Origin: Didymella arachidicola
Lineage: Eukaryota > Ascomycota > Dothideomycetes > Pleosporales > Didymellaceae
Assembly (NCBI GenBank): GCA_016630955.3
Contig: CM049987.1
Coordinates: 2,970,773-3,034,772 of the forward strand
Direction of reading: 5' to 3'
Length of the DNA stretch: 64,000 bases
In this document: positions 51,040 through 61,700 of the stretch, in pieces
Numbering within the stretch: position 1 is the stretch's first letter
Layout: each line of letters starts with the position of its first letter
Notes under the pieces: model-generated
What the model saw: only the letters and a program-made list of their open reading frames with translations
The model's database searches: none
What the model was told of the DNA's origin: nothing
Program-made: the position numbers and the translations under genes

Positions 51040-52842
51040 TGAGCGAGTCGTCAACCCCACCAGCTTTGCTCAACCACTTCAAATCACTGTACAATGCCTC
51101 AACGCTACGCTCCTGAAGTGCCTTCACATGAAAGAAATATCCAGCTTGCTATTAATTCTATTGAAGCAAAGCAAATTCAGTCTGAAAATCGCGCTGCTTC
51201 AACCTACAATGTCCCTTGTATGACAATGCGCGACCGACGCGCTGGGAAGCCTGCCCGACGCGATTGCCCGCCCAACTCAAAGAAGCTCACCCAGCTAGAG
51301 GAGGAGGTGATTACATGTTATATACTGGATCTGGATTCCCGTGGATTTGCGCCTACATACGCAGCTGTACGTGGTATGGCTGATAAGCTGCTCGCTGCGC
51401 GCGATGCAGGTCGCGTTGGCGTCCACTGGCCGCGCAACTTTATCAAGCGTACAGACAATCTTACGACGCGTTTCTTCGAGCGTATGACAGGCAGAGAGCT
51501 CTATGTGAAGATCCTGTGCTAATCAGCCGCTGGATCGAGCTAGTAGAGCAGACAAAGGCTGAGTGCGGCATCTGCGATGAGGACGTCTACAACTTCGACG
51601 AGGCTGGCTTTATGATGGGCAAGATTACGACTCAGCTCGTTGTAACAGGGTCAGATAGGAGGCGAAGGCCAAAGGCTGTCCAGCCTGGCAATCGCGAGTG
51701 GGCGACAATAATTCAAGGGATCAACACTGCAGGCTGGGCTAACCCACCGTTCCTCATCTTTGCTGGCCAGTATCACCTGTCTGCCTGGTACGAAGGGGAG
51801 AATATCCCACGCGACTGGGCGATCGCAGTGAGCAACAATGGCTGGACAACCAACGAGATAGGAGTTGAGTGGCTGAAGCACTTCATCAAGCATACAGAGG
51901 GCAAGGTGGTTGGGGCGCGTAGGCTGCTTATTCTCGATGGCCATGAGAGCCACCACTCTCTTGAATTTCAAGAGCTTTGCAAGGAGCACAATATCTATAC
52001 GCTCTGCATGCCACGTCATTCATCTCACCTGCTGCAGCTTCTTGACGTTGGCTGCTTCTCGCCGCTGAAGCGCGCGTAAAGCCGTGAGATTGAGGCTCTG
52101 ATCTGCGACCACATCAACCACATCACGAAGTTTGAATTCCTGCCAGCTTTCAAGACAGCCTTTTCCCGATCATTCACAGCAGCCAATATTCACTCAGCCT
52201 TTCAGGGCGCAGGCCTTGTCCCTCTCCAGCCAGACGTTGTTCTGTCAAGGTTGGATGTGCAGCTGCGTACGCCTACCCCAGTTGCTCGAGCAGAGTCTTT
52301 CTGGGAGACTCGTACGCCAAGTAACGTACACGAGCTTGAGGCTCAATCAACGCTGGTACGTGAGCGCGTTCGAAAGCACAAGAGCTCCTCGCCAGGTCCG
52401 ATTATTGAAGCGATTAACCAGCTTAAGAAAGGGGCTGAAGTAATGATGCTCTCAGCTGAGCTAATGCGCGATCTGATCGCTACCGGTAGCCTTGAGAGCA
52501 CCAATGAGGCAGCGTCAAAGCGGAGGCAGCGTAAAAAGAAGCGACTTCAGAAGAGAGGAGTCTTAAAAAAAGGAGCTGGAGAGGATATGCTTACTCAGCA
52601 GGAAGCTGCGCGGGAGAAAGACCGTAAGAGGTTTCAGGAGGAAGGGCGATCAGGCCTCGGGCGCCAGGCTCTGACGCGCTGCAGCAGGTGCAGAGAGCCT
52701 GGGTACAACTTAAGTACGTGTAAAAAGGATACCGTAGATATTAAATAATCTACAGTATTAAAATCTATGTACTGCTTTATATCGTGGTTAAGTTAAACGC
52801 TCAAAGAGGTGGGCAAAGTTATTTAGGTTGACGACTCGCTTG
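51040..52842 (+). mobile_element. Fot1/pogo DNA transposon copy, 1.8 kb
   Basis: Inverted ends TGAGCGAGTCGTCAACC (51040-51056) and, reversed, CAAGCGAGTCGTCAACC (52826-52842), with TA outside both (51038-51039, 52843-52844). The size and the transposase type fit Fot1-like elements. A second GCGACTCGCTTGTA follows at 52848, perhaps a remnant of another copy. Confidence 0.85.
51094..52748 (+). pseudogene. Fot1/pogo transposase, one frameshift and one nonsense codon
   Basis: Begins MPQRYAPEVPS with a psq-type HTH (IQLAINSIEAKQI, YNVPCMTMRDR) and a CENP-B-type HTH (TQLEEEVITCYILDLDSRGF, HWPRNFIKRT). A one-base change near 51505-51525 shifts frame into the DDE_1 catalytic domain (VYNFDEAGFMMG, RRLLILDGHESH, CMPRHSSHLLQLLDV). 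TAA at 52077-52079 interrupts LKRA-x-SREIEALI. The tail has TRTPSN, a coiled coil, a Lys-rich region and a knuckle-like CSRCREPGYNLSTC. The element can be moved only by another copy's enzyme. Confidence 0.85.
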
Positions 52843-52844
52843 TA

Positions 52845-53334
52845 TTGGCGACTCGCTTGTAAAACATGTTACCGTACTTACCAGAACATGTATGGGTTAA
52901 CAGCGTGAGGTTGATAGCAAGTAATCTACGGAGAAGTGACGAGGCTGGAGAGCTAGACGAAAAGACGCGACTGAGACGCCGTGGTCTAACGTGTTTTCGA
53001 GCCTATTGTGCATCATGCCTTTGCGTGTTCGGGTTTCTCAAGATTGGGATCTGATCATCAGCGAAGGGCATCGGTGAATTTTGATGAGACGGGGAGAGGC
53101 AGGCATAGTGGAAGCGAGGTTGCTCCTGATTGGCCCAAAAATAGGATGAAGGTTCATCTATTAAAGTGTAAATCTTAAAGACGCTGCGGTGTAAAATATA
53201 TCCTTGACGCGGTGTTTTTCACGTACTTTCTTCAGTGTTTTTTACGCGACAAAAGCGCGGTATTTTTTATCCGATTTTGTACCTCAGTGTTGGTCGTGAT
53301 GAACACCGCTCGGCTTACTCCAAATCTAAACAAG
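52845..53334. other. intergenic, 3' of the dynamin pseudogene
   Basis: About 490 bp; no domain, RNA gene or convincing repeat apart from the duplicated GCGACTCGCTTG next to the transposon. Confidence 0.4.
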
Positions 53335-54794
53335 TTAGTTCTTTTTGCCTTTTCTCTTCTTACCACTCCTCGGAAGGGTCGGAAGCACTTCCACGTCCTC
53401 GTGCGAAAGCGTAGAATCGTCGACGGATGACACGCTGTCCTTCGTTTCAAACGTGTTCTCTTCCACAAATACTACGTCTTCTCCAGAGTTTATTGTGGAT
53501 GTTGAGGAAGGCGCTGAGGCTGCTGGTGGCTTGGAAAGAGGCTCCGAGATTAATTCTTGTCTGGCTTCTGAAGGCTGGGCTTGCATGAATGGGACGCGAT
53601 AGATTCCTGTCGAGCAACTGTGTGAGGTTCAGATAAAAAGTGGCGTTACGGAGTTTTCTTACCTCGAAGCCCTATGCCCATGATACGAGTGCAGATCTGG
53701 GCACCGATGGCGAGAACCTCCAACTGATCCTCAAGCTCGCTGCGAAGGATGCGACTTCTCTCAGATTCGCCAGCAATTTTTTTCATATCTTCCGCAGCCA
53801 TCGAGACAACGTTCATAGGCCGTAAGATCCCATGGAGCTTGGACATTATGTTAGATTCTACAGCCTCCACTGAGACATCGTCAATGAATCGTTGAAGAGC
53901 GATCTATCCTGTCAGTCATTTGCCAACAAACATACTTTGGAGTGGTGAACAGGCACGTGTCTTACCTTGTAGTACACCTCCATACAGTCCAAAGCTTTAG
54001 AGCAAGCCGGACGAGCAATCATAGGTTGGGTGTACTCCATAAGAGCCTTCAGTAAGCGGCCAAACTCTGATACTTCGCAGTATTAACCCGAATCTAGACT
54101 AGTGATCTGGAAGATGTCCTTGATAATCGAGGCAAAACCAGACTCCATCTTCACGCTCCACACCTCATCAACAGTTTTGGTGAAGGCAGGGTTGCAGGTA
54201 ATAGGGTGCTCTTCTTGATGCGCTGCCAAAAGCTCTGCCATTTTCTTCTTTAGGTCTTCCTCGAGCTGATTTAAGGCCGGCTCGAACACAGTTTGGAAGA
54301 GCTGCTCTGAAGTTGTCCCATCAGCAACGTACGCAACCAGTAGACGTGGGAAGTCCTTGACAGCTTAAGAAACTTCTTCCAGGTGCTGCCGAACTATGGT
54401 CCCCCAAGGTTGCGACTGCTCCGCAAACAAATCTAAGACAATCAGTGGGTTGTAGGTACCGGGAAGTTCGCGACCTCGAGTTCTCTCGATCAAGTGCTCT
54501 ATATGATCCATGAACTCGGCTCTACTAATTGTTGTTGTTCCGGCATCAGCGGCCCTGTTTGGTAAGTTGGTGATATCGTAACGATGTCTTCTGCTCGCCA
54601 TAGTGTTTGCGAAGGTCATGTTGAGCTTCTGTATAACGGCGCGCAGACGTTTCTGATACCCAGCGTCTGATCTGGGGTCTTCGAAGAAAGGGTCATTGTA
54701 GGATCCGTCTACGGCAGCTTTAGTTAAGGATTGACATGTTTCGCTCACCCGGAGCAGGTACATTAGTTGCTCTTCCGGAGTTGTACGGGGCTTG
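53335..54794 (-). pseudogene. dynamin-like GTPase, 3' half only
   Basis: Carries the stalk and GED part of a fungal dynamin/Mx-like protein: KPRTTPEEQLMYLL, then AVDGSYNDPFFEDP, ELPGTYNPLIVLDLFAEQSQ, ALNQLEEDLKKKM, HQEEHPITCNPAF, a GED-like helix (VEAVESNIMSKL, LAGESE-like IAGESERSRIL), and a Ser/Asp-rich tail ending KKRKGKKN. The GTPase domain is absent: coding similarity stops at 54794, where the ORF1-helicase leader begins. In-frame TAA codons at 54365-54367 and 54083-54085 also break it. Dynamins remodel membranes; this remnant cannot. Confidence 0.8.
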
Positions 54795-55090
54795 CCTACC
54801 TCCACGCGACCGCCACGACCCCGAGCCTCGTTCGCGCTTGATGCGGTATAGTGCGCGACTTCGGCCCTACTTCGTCCCCTCCCAGCCTTAGCCTGGAGTC
54901 GACCCCTTTTGATGCTCTATTTCGGTCTAGCTCGGCCCTGCACGGGCATGCATGCTCCAACACAGGGCAGCTATAGCAGTTCCTGCTTGTTACCTGTTGT
55001 TCTGTACTACTTTTACCTGCTTACGCATTAACTAAGACGCCACGGCCTGCTATTCAATTGTGTGCTACTGTTAGCAACAAAGTAGTGCTA
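54795..55090 (+). repeat. conserved 5' leader of the ORF1-helicase cassette (copy A)
   Basis: CCTACCTCCACGCGACCGCC onwards, matching 22006-22289. The left neighbour is the interrupted dynamin gene, which fixes the boundary to within a base or two. Probably holds the ORF1 promoter. Confidence 0.75.
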
Positions 55091-58000
55091 TGTCTCACCA
55101 GACAGCGTCTCGCTGGATAGTCTACACGGGTAATCCAGAAGCCGGTGTCTTTTCTGAAAGCGCCTCTAACCCTTCCTCATGGACTGTCCATTCAGGCGAC
55201 TCAGCAAAGAGCAAGGCATGTGAATGACGTACCTTTGCCGCACTTTTTATTCTATCTCACCCTCACTTGCTAATTATAGATAGCCTGCAGAACCCGAAGT
55301 GCCAAACATTATCTCCTATCTGCCAGAACATGGACACCTGTTGTGCACCCCATGTAGAAGCGTTATACCCTACAAGACGCTCCGTTACCACCTCCGCCAC
55401 TACCACAAAACTCGATCGTCCATATGCGAAATTATCCTTTCTCAGTATAAAGGACTTCCTGTATCGCAGATTGATGCAGACGTTGTCCCTCGTGCAAATA
55501 ACTCTTCTAGCTTAGATTTCCTAGCGCCACCCGAGCGAGGCTACTCCTGTCCGCAGTGCGACTTGACAACTTGTAGTTGGGATACAATGCTGCTGCATTT
55601 TCGGAAGACGCAGTGCAGTAGGGGGCAGAGGACGCGCAATGATCTATTCTGCTTCGTCCAGCGATGGTCTCCTATCAGGCGAAACGTGGGAGGTACCTGG
55701 AGGGTAGCACACGCTACACACACAATTCAAAGCAGAAGAAGATCAAGCCAGGACGGATCCGTGTCAGACGACCCTGCGACCGCCGCTCTTCTGCTGATGG
55801 AAGCCGAGGAGGAAGCTAGGCTCTTACAGCAAGATCAAGAACTGATGGCCCTAAGCAACGAGCTTGAGCATGACGAGAAAACCGACTGGCTGCGCGGTTG
55901 TGGTTGGACGCGGTGGTTTGCCCAAAAGCCGCTCCATCTGATTATTGCTACTTCTAGGTTGGCCACTTCTACCGGTGAAGCTATTCACCTCGGCACCTGG
56001 AACAGCGTGGAGTGGATCAGCTCCGCAGCTACAGAGTCAAAACTAAGACAACTATCAGAAATTGTTCATCTCGTGCTTGATCGCTGCGAGGAAACATTAG
56101 AACAAACTCCGCGAGTCTTGCGCTGCTGGCTGCGAAGCTGGGGGTCACACTTCTACGCGTATCCCTTCGAGCTACCTCAACGAGACGCTACGAAAGCTAG
56201 GTACCGCTCCTTCCTAAACCGCTTTCTGTGCTATGTATTCCGATCATGGCAGGTATGTCAGAAGCTCAATCAAAGCTTAAGCGAGGTATATGGGCTTCAG
56301 CTGTCGGACGCACAGGCGGATATCGTGAAATCTGTCTGGTCAGATCTGTCCACAAAAGGATTCAGTAAGGCAGAGCCTACGTTCTCTTCCCGTTTATCAG
56401 AAACCGTCTTTCAGCTGCTCGTGCTATTTTGGACGGATGTGTCCACAGACGGCATATTGGAAGGCAAAGCAATTGTCCACTTCTCTGGTGTGCTGGGTAT
56501 CCATCCGTACGAGTTGGCATACCGTACAGCTTACGACTACACACCGTACCTATCAGCTCTACTGTGGATTGGTAGACTTATTATTCTCGAGTACGCCTTG
56601 CCGCTGCGAGGGTACACTACCCTTGATGTTCTCTGGCCAGCACGAGCAGCCTATGCTGATCAGGGCAAACGTCTCTGTGTAGAGATTCGCCCAGCATACC
56701 TCCAACGCGGCAGTCTCTCACCTATGGGCTACCTGATTGAGCGTTTGCAGCACGGCAGAGCCATTGCCAAACGCGAAGGACCACGCACCAACCTATCTTG
56801 GTCCCTCGATGGTCAGACCCTAGACATCGCTGGTTCTCGCATCTCTATGCATGAATTCCGCTATACAATCCACTGCCTCCTTGCTAGACTTGAAAGAATC
56901 ACGCGAGACCTCATGTTTGACTGGTGGCCTAAGGTAGATCTCCATACCTTAAAAGAGGATCTATCAAGGCACCGCCCAGGTTATTCGTTCCTGCAAGAGC
57001 CAGCAAATCAGCTACAGACTAGCTTTAAGCATTTGAGCCGAAGAGCCTTCTCTAAAGAAGGGAGGGGGTTCTCCCTACAAGGCAGAGGCCGAGAGAAAGC
57101 AATGTCCTACCTGAAACAATATAACAACATGGTCGAAGTACTGTTCAGTAGTATCCATGTGACCAGCGGAATGCCTGCTAGAGGAGAGGAGCTTCGGGTT
57201 CTGCGCTGGGCAGACACTGCCGCAGTGCAACGCAACATCTTCATTTGCCAGGGCCGGATCTTGCTAGTCTTTTCGTACAATAAAGCTAGCCAGAACTCGA
57301 ACAACTCTTTTTTTGTTGTTCGAGTTCCCTGCTCATCAGTAGAGAGGTGCCTGTTCCTTTACCTCGCATACATCAGACCATTCAGCGATTTCCTTAGCCG
57401 ACAACTAAAGCTTGTCAACACAAGCGTTCCAACCAATCCGCACTTGTTCACTGCGTACGACACACCTGTGTCGTGTTTCAGCTCATCAGTCTGCTCGAAG
57501 CTCCTGCAGCAATCCACACCAGAATGCCCGATACTGCTCCATTTTCAAATGTATCGCCAGATTGCAGTAGCTATTAGCAAGAAGCATCTTCTAGATATTG
57601 CCCAGCCTTTTGATCCTCACACTCCGAGGGATCGCGATGGACTATTACGACTTCTCTCTTTCCAGACAGGACATAATCCAGCTACCCATGCTGGCGCGTA
57701 CGCTTTGGATCGTGCCTATCCTGCCAAGCTGCAACCTGAGTTATTAGAACGATACCTCGAAGTCAGTAAGGTATGGCATCAATTTCTGGGTGTCGACAGA
57801 CAAAGCACAGATCAGGCTATTCTCAGCTTTAGTGCAAACAGAAGTTTACCAGAAGCTCCAGTAGAGCATTCAATGTTTCTGCCACCAAAGGATGATGCGT
57901 TCTTGACTAATAGGACTACACAAACACTTGAAGTACCCGAAGAGAGCACAGTATCGCAGATCGAGGCATCGGCCGCTGGCGAGAATGAGCGACCGCGGAA

Positions 58001-58616
58001 GCGAAGGCGCGACTCAGATGAGAGTATAAGTCCAATACAGCAAAAGATTGATGCTTTACGAGCAGATCTTGCCGCCCTAGAGCATGAGCACAAGATGCAA
58101 AAACTCTGCAAAGCTGCCTCCCAACGAGCGCTAACAAACCAAGGGGGCGAAGACCCCAATGGAACGCTCCGGTATCGTAAGAGGGGCTCACAAGTATCGT
58201 TAAGTAACTGCGCAGATGTGTTCTGCTTTTTAGAAGACTTCAAGGTCTTCGTATGCAAGCAACATCATACCGCAGTTATGAGTCTTGACCGCCATATGTT
58301 GCAGCACCACAAAGTGCCTGCTTCAGTACGAAGACAGGTTGTTGACTGTTTTAGTCGCCTTGAACCAGTGGCTCCAAGCAAGATAGAGCTGCCTAAAGAG
58401 CCCACGCAGGCTATAGAACAGCTTGGTAAGCCACTTGCTGGGCTAGAGTGCAGAGCATGCGGGTATATCACTGTTAGCAAAGATCAGATTCGGATGCACT
58501 GCAACCGAGATCATAAACTTGCTTGGTTAGGCGACAAGAGCCAGTTGTATAATTCAGTGAAGGTACAGAGCTTCTTCCGAACAGGTGGTCTGCAGAAATA
58601 CTTTATAGTCGTTTAG
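55091..58616 (+). CDS. ORF1 copy 4: intact OrsD-like finger / tyrosine-recombinase-like protein
   Basis: The main exon 55280-58616 encodes about 1,110 residues. A conserved ATG at 55091 (MSHQTASRWIVYTGNP) probably starts a first exon, but the splice donor is unclear. Domain order, counted from 55299: OrsD/DUF3505-like fingers (LLCTPCRS about 14; YSCPQCDLTTCSWDTMLLHF about 85), HDEKTDWL, a helical region, then the recombinase-like domain with Arg box SGMPARGEELRVLRW (about 625), Lys in SYNKAS (about 660), MYRQIAVAISKKH (about 750), QTGH (about 789), GAYAL (about 800) and VWHQFLG. A basic NLS (RPRKRRRD, about 898) and coiled coil follow. A second finger domain closes it (FCFLEDFKVFVCKQHH; CRACGYITVSKDQIRMHC; VKVQSFFRTGGLQKYF). 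No internal stop. Probable nuclear DNA-acting protein. Confidence 0.8.
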
Positions 58617-58705
58617 TGTTCTGTAACTAAACACGTCCTCTGCATGTAAAGTGTACTAACAACTATAGTAATTCAATAATATATAAATTACCTTAATAGT
58701 GACTT
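58617..58705 (+). other. AT-rich spacer between ORF1 and helicase gene
   Basis: Only about 90 bp. It may contain the helicase 5' UTR or a short intron; there is too little room for a separate conventional promoter plus leader. Confidence 0.4.
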
Positions 58706-61700
58706 AGCCACTTCTAACCTGCGACAATGTTCACTGTTTTCTAGAAGACTACAGCGTCTTAGTATGCAGGGAGCATCACACTGCTGTTGTTAATCTCAAC
58801 ACGCATCTCTTGCAGCATCACAGCGTGCCCGCTGCAACTCGAAAACAAGTTGTTGAACGCTTCAATCAATTCGCGCTGATTGACGCAGCAGACGTTGAGC
58901 TTCCAGATGAGCCGGCGCGACCGATAGAAGAGCTTGGGAAGCCGCTAGACGGGCTGCAGTGCAAGACATGCAGCTTCATCACTATCAACAAGGACACAAT
59001 GCGCATGCACTGTAAGAAAGATCACCAGCAAGCTTGGCTAGGAGAAAAAGGCGCGCTCTATCACACTGTCAAAGTACAGAGCTTTTTCCGCACAGGGGTT
59101 TTACAGCGATATTTTGTTGTTGATGTAGCTGTAGCCGAAAATGCTCTAAACGACGACGTCGAAGTTGCAGTTCAGAGGCAGCTTGCCGAGTATAAACTGA
59201 CACAACAAGAAGTCGAAGAAGAGCTTCAAACACTTGAAGAGGCTGCAAAGACAGACAAGACAGGCTGGTTTAAGCGGACAGGCTGGTTAGAGTTCTTCAA
59301 GGATCGAAATCTTGTTCATCTGGCCCATCAAGCCCGGGCTCCCGATCGGAGCGAGCACAAGCTCAAGCTAGCTGCTCAGCTTGCAGAGGGACTGATTGAG
59401 AGAAGCGTCAAGGGATTGGCTACGCTTCCGCAAGAACTCAGGCGCTGGCTGCGGAGCGCAAAGCAGAGCGAGATCGACGTGCGGCCGTTGGGGCGACTGC
59501 AGAACCCAGAGAGTCAGGCTGTGTACGCAAGCTATATAGTGAGGTTTGTCTGCTTCTATCTACGCGTGCTAGGAGATGAAGAGCAGCAGGTTATGCGTTT
59601 CCGACAGCAACGCGACACAGCTGCTCGATCAGAAAGCAGTGCGGCGTCGAGCAGCGACGAAGACAGCGAAGACGAGGCGGAAGGCAGTGAGGCTGACGAC
59701 GACAGCCCGCAGCCCCGGCGCAGGACACGCAGTCAACAGGCACCAGACATGATGAAGGACACGCGCGAGCTCTTTACGTGGACAGCTGAGCAGAAGTTGT
59801 GTGCGATCAGGCTGTGGGACGCGCTGAATGGCGACGACAGAGGCGCTCAGACGGAGGCGCTTCTTGCGTCTATCAGCTCGTTCATCTTCACGACGTATCA
59901 TCCCGTGGCGTTGTCTACTGGTTTGATTCAGTTTCTGGCGGTGCTTGGGATTGATGTAGACACGGGCCGCTTGCGGACCGCAAAGAACTACTCGTACATG
60001 CTGGCGGGGATGGTGTACTGCGTGCGGGTGCTCGCTCTAGAGAAGCTGCTCCCAGGAGGGCAGCGCGACACGCAGACAGAAGAAGACCGCGACAACTTTC
60101 TGGCAACGCGGCACAAGCAGCTAGCAGACGGCACGTTCAGCCCAATGAGCGAGATGATCAGCATGCTGGCGTACGGCAAGCACATTGGACTGACGGCCGG
60201 CAACTCAGGCAACGCATACTGGTCAGAGGACAAGCAGACGTTCTATCTGAACGGCCGACCGATCGTCATCCGCCGCTTCTGCAAGATGGCGCAGGACTTG
60301 CTGGCTGAAACAGAGCAGATGCTGTGGGAGCTGTGCTGGGTGGACGGCGAGGAAGAGCGGGTTACCGTTGATTTGAAGCAAGTAGTTGACGACGTCACGT
60401 TCACAAAACGACGCACGTCGTTTGTCGACGCTCCGGGCAACAAACTGCAAGGCGGGCTGGTTTGGATGCTTAGGAGAGCGATGACTACAGCGGGCGGGCT
60501 GCGATTGAAGCGTGCGGACGGGCAGTGGAGCGTCAAGGCGGTGCGGCAGTACATGCGACAGATGGATCGCTTCTTGGAACTACTGCTCTGCAGCGTGCAC
60601 ATCACGTCAGGACAGCCCGGGCGTGGGTCCGAGATCACGACGATTCGGCACCGCAACGGCGTACTGCAGGACCGCAACATCTTCGTCGTGGACGGGCAGG
60701 TGATGACAGTGGTCCGCTATCACAAGTCGCAGTCGCAGTGGGACAAGCCGAAGATTGTGCCGCGGTTCTTGCCGCCGCAGCTAGGGCAGGTGATGGCGGT
60801 GTACTTGGTCTACGTACAGCCGTTCCGCGAGTATCTAACGCTGCAGGTGCTAAGCGGCAGCTACAGCGACTACGTGTGGCAAGACGCGCAGGGCGCGTGG
60901 GACACCGGCCGGCTCACGAGGGTGCTGAAGCGCGAGACAGGGAAGAGGCTGGGCGTGGTGCTGCACACGCTAGAGTACCGACACACGGCAGTAGGTATTG
61001 GGCGAGTCAAGGTGGGAGAGTCGTTCAGCAGGGGCTATCAGGACGACGTTGGCGAGACAGAAGAGGCGGAAGTGGACGACGATGGCGAAGACGTTCTTGA
61101 GCTGCAGAACTCACGCACAACCGCAATGGGGGTAGGCAACTACAGCGTGCCGATGGATATCGTGAAGCATCTCAGCGTGCGGTCCGTTGATGCGTTCCGG
61201 CCGCTTAGCGCAGCATGGCACCGCTTCTTAGGGGTGGATGGGAGCGCAGCGAAGCCCGTAGAGCCGAGCAGGACGACAAAGCGACGGATGAGCAACAGCA
61301 CGTCGTCGGCACTTGTTGGGCTGCCGAAAGAGAAAGAAGTGCGGTTTGCAGACCCGCGAGCAGATGCGATACACAGGGGGCTGCAGCAGGTGCTAGGCAA
61401 GCAAGATGTTGGCTTTCGATCGGTGGAGCAGGAGCAGGCTTTGCACGCGGTGCTGGAGAAGCAGACGCCGCTCATCGTCGTGCTTCCGACGGGCGGAGGC
61501 AAGAGCTTGCTGTTCACGCTGCCGGCTTGCGTGGAGGAGCCGGGGGTAACGGTGGTCGTCGTGCCGTACCGGGCGCTGATTGAAGATCTAGTCAGGAGGA
61601 TTCAGCAGTGCGGCGTCGAGTGCATGGAGTGGAAGCACGGCGAGAACAACCCGGCATCTGTGGTGGTAGTCAGTGCAGACGTAGCTGGCGACATAACAAG

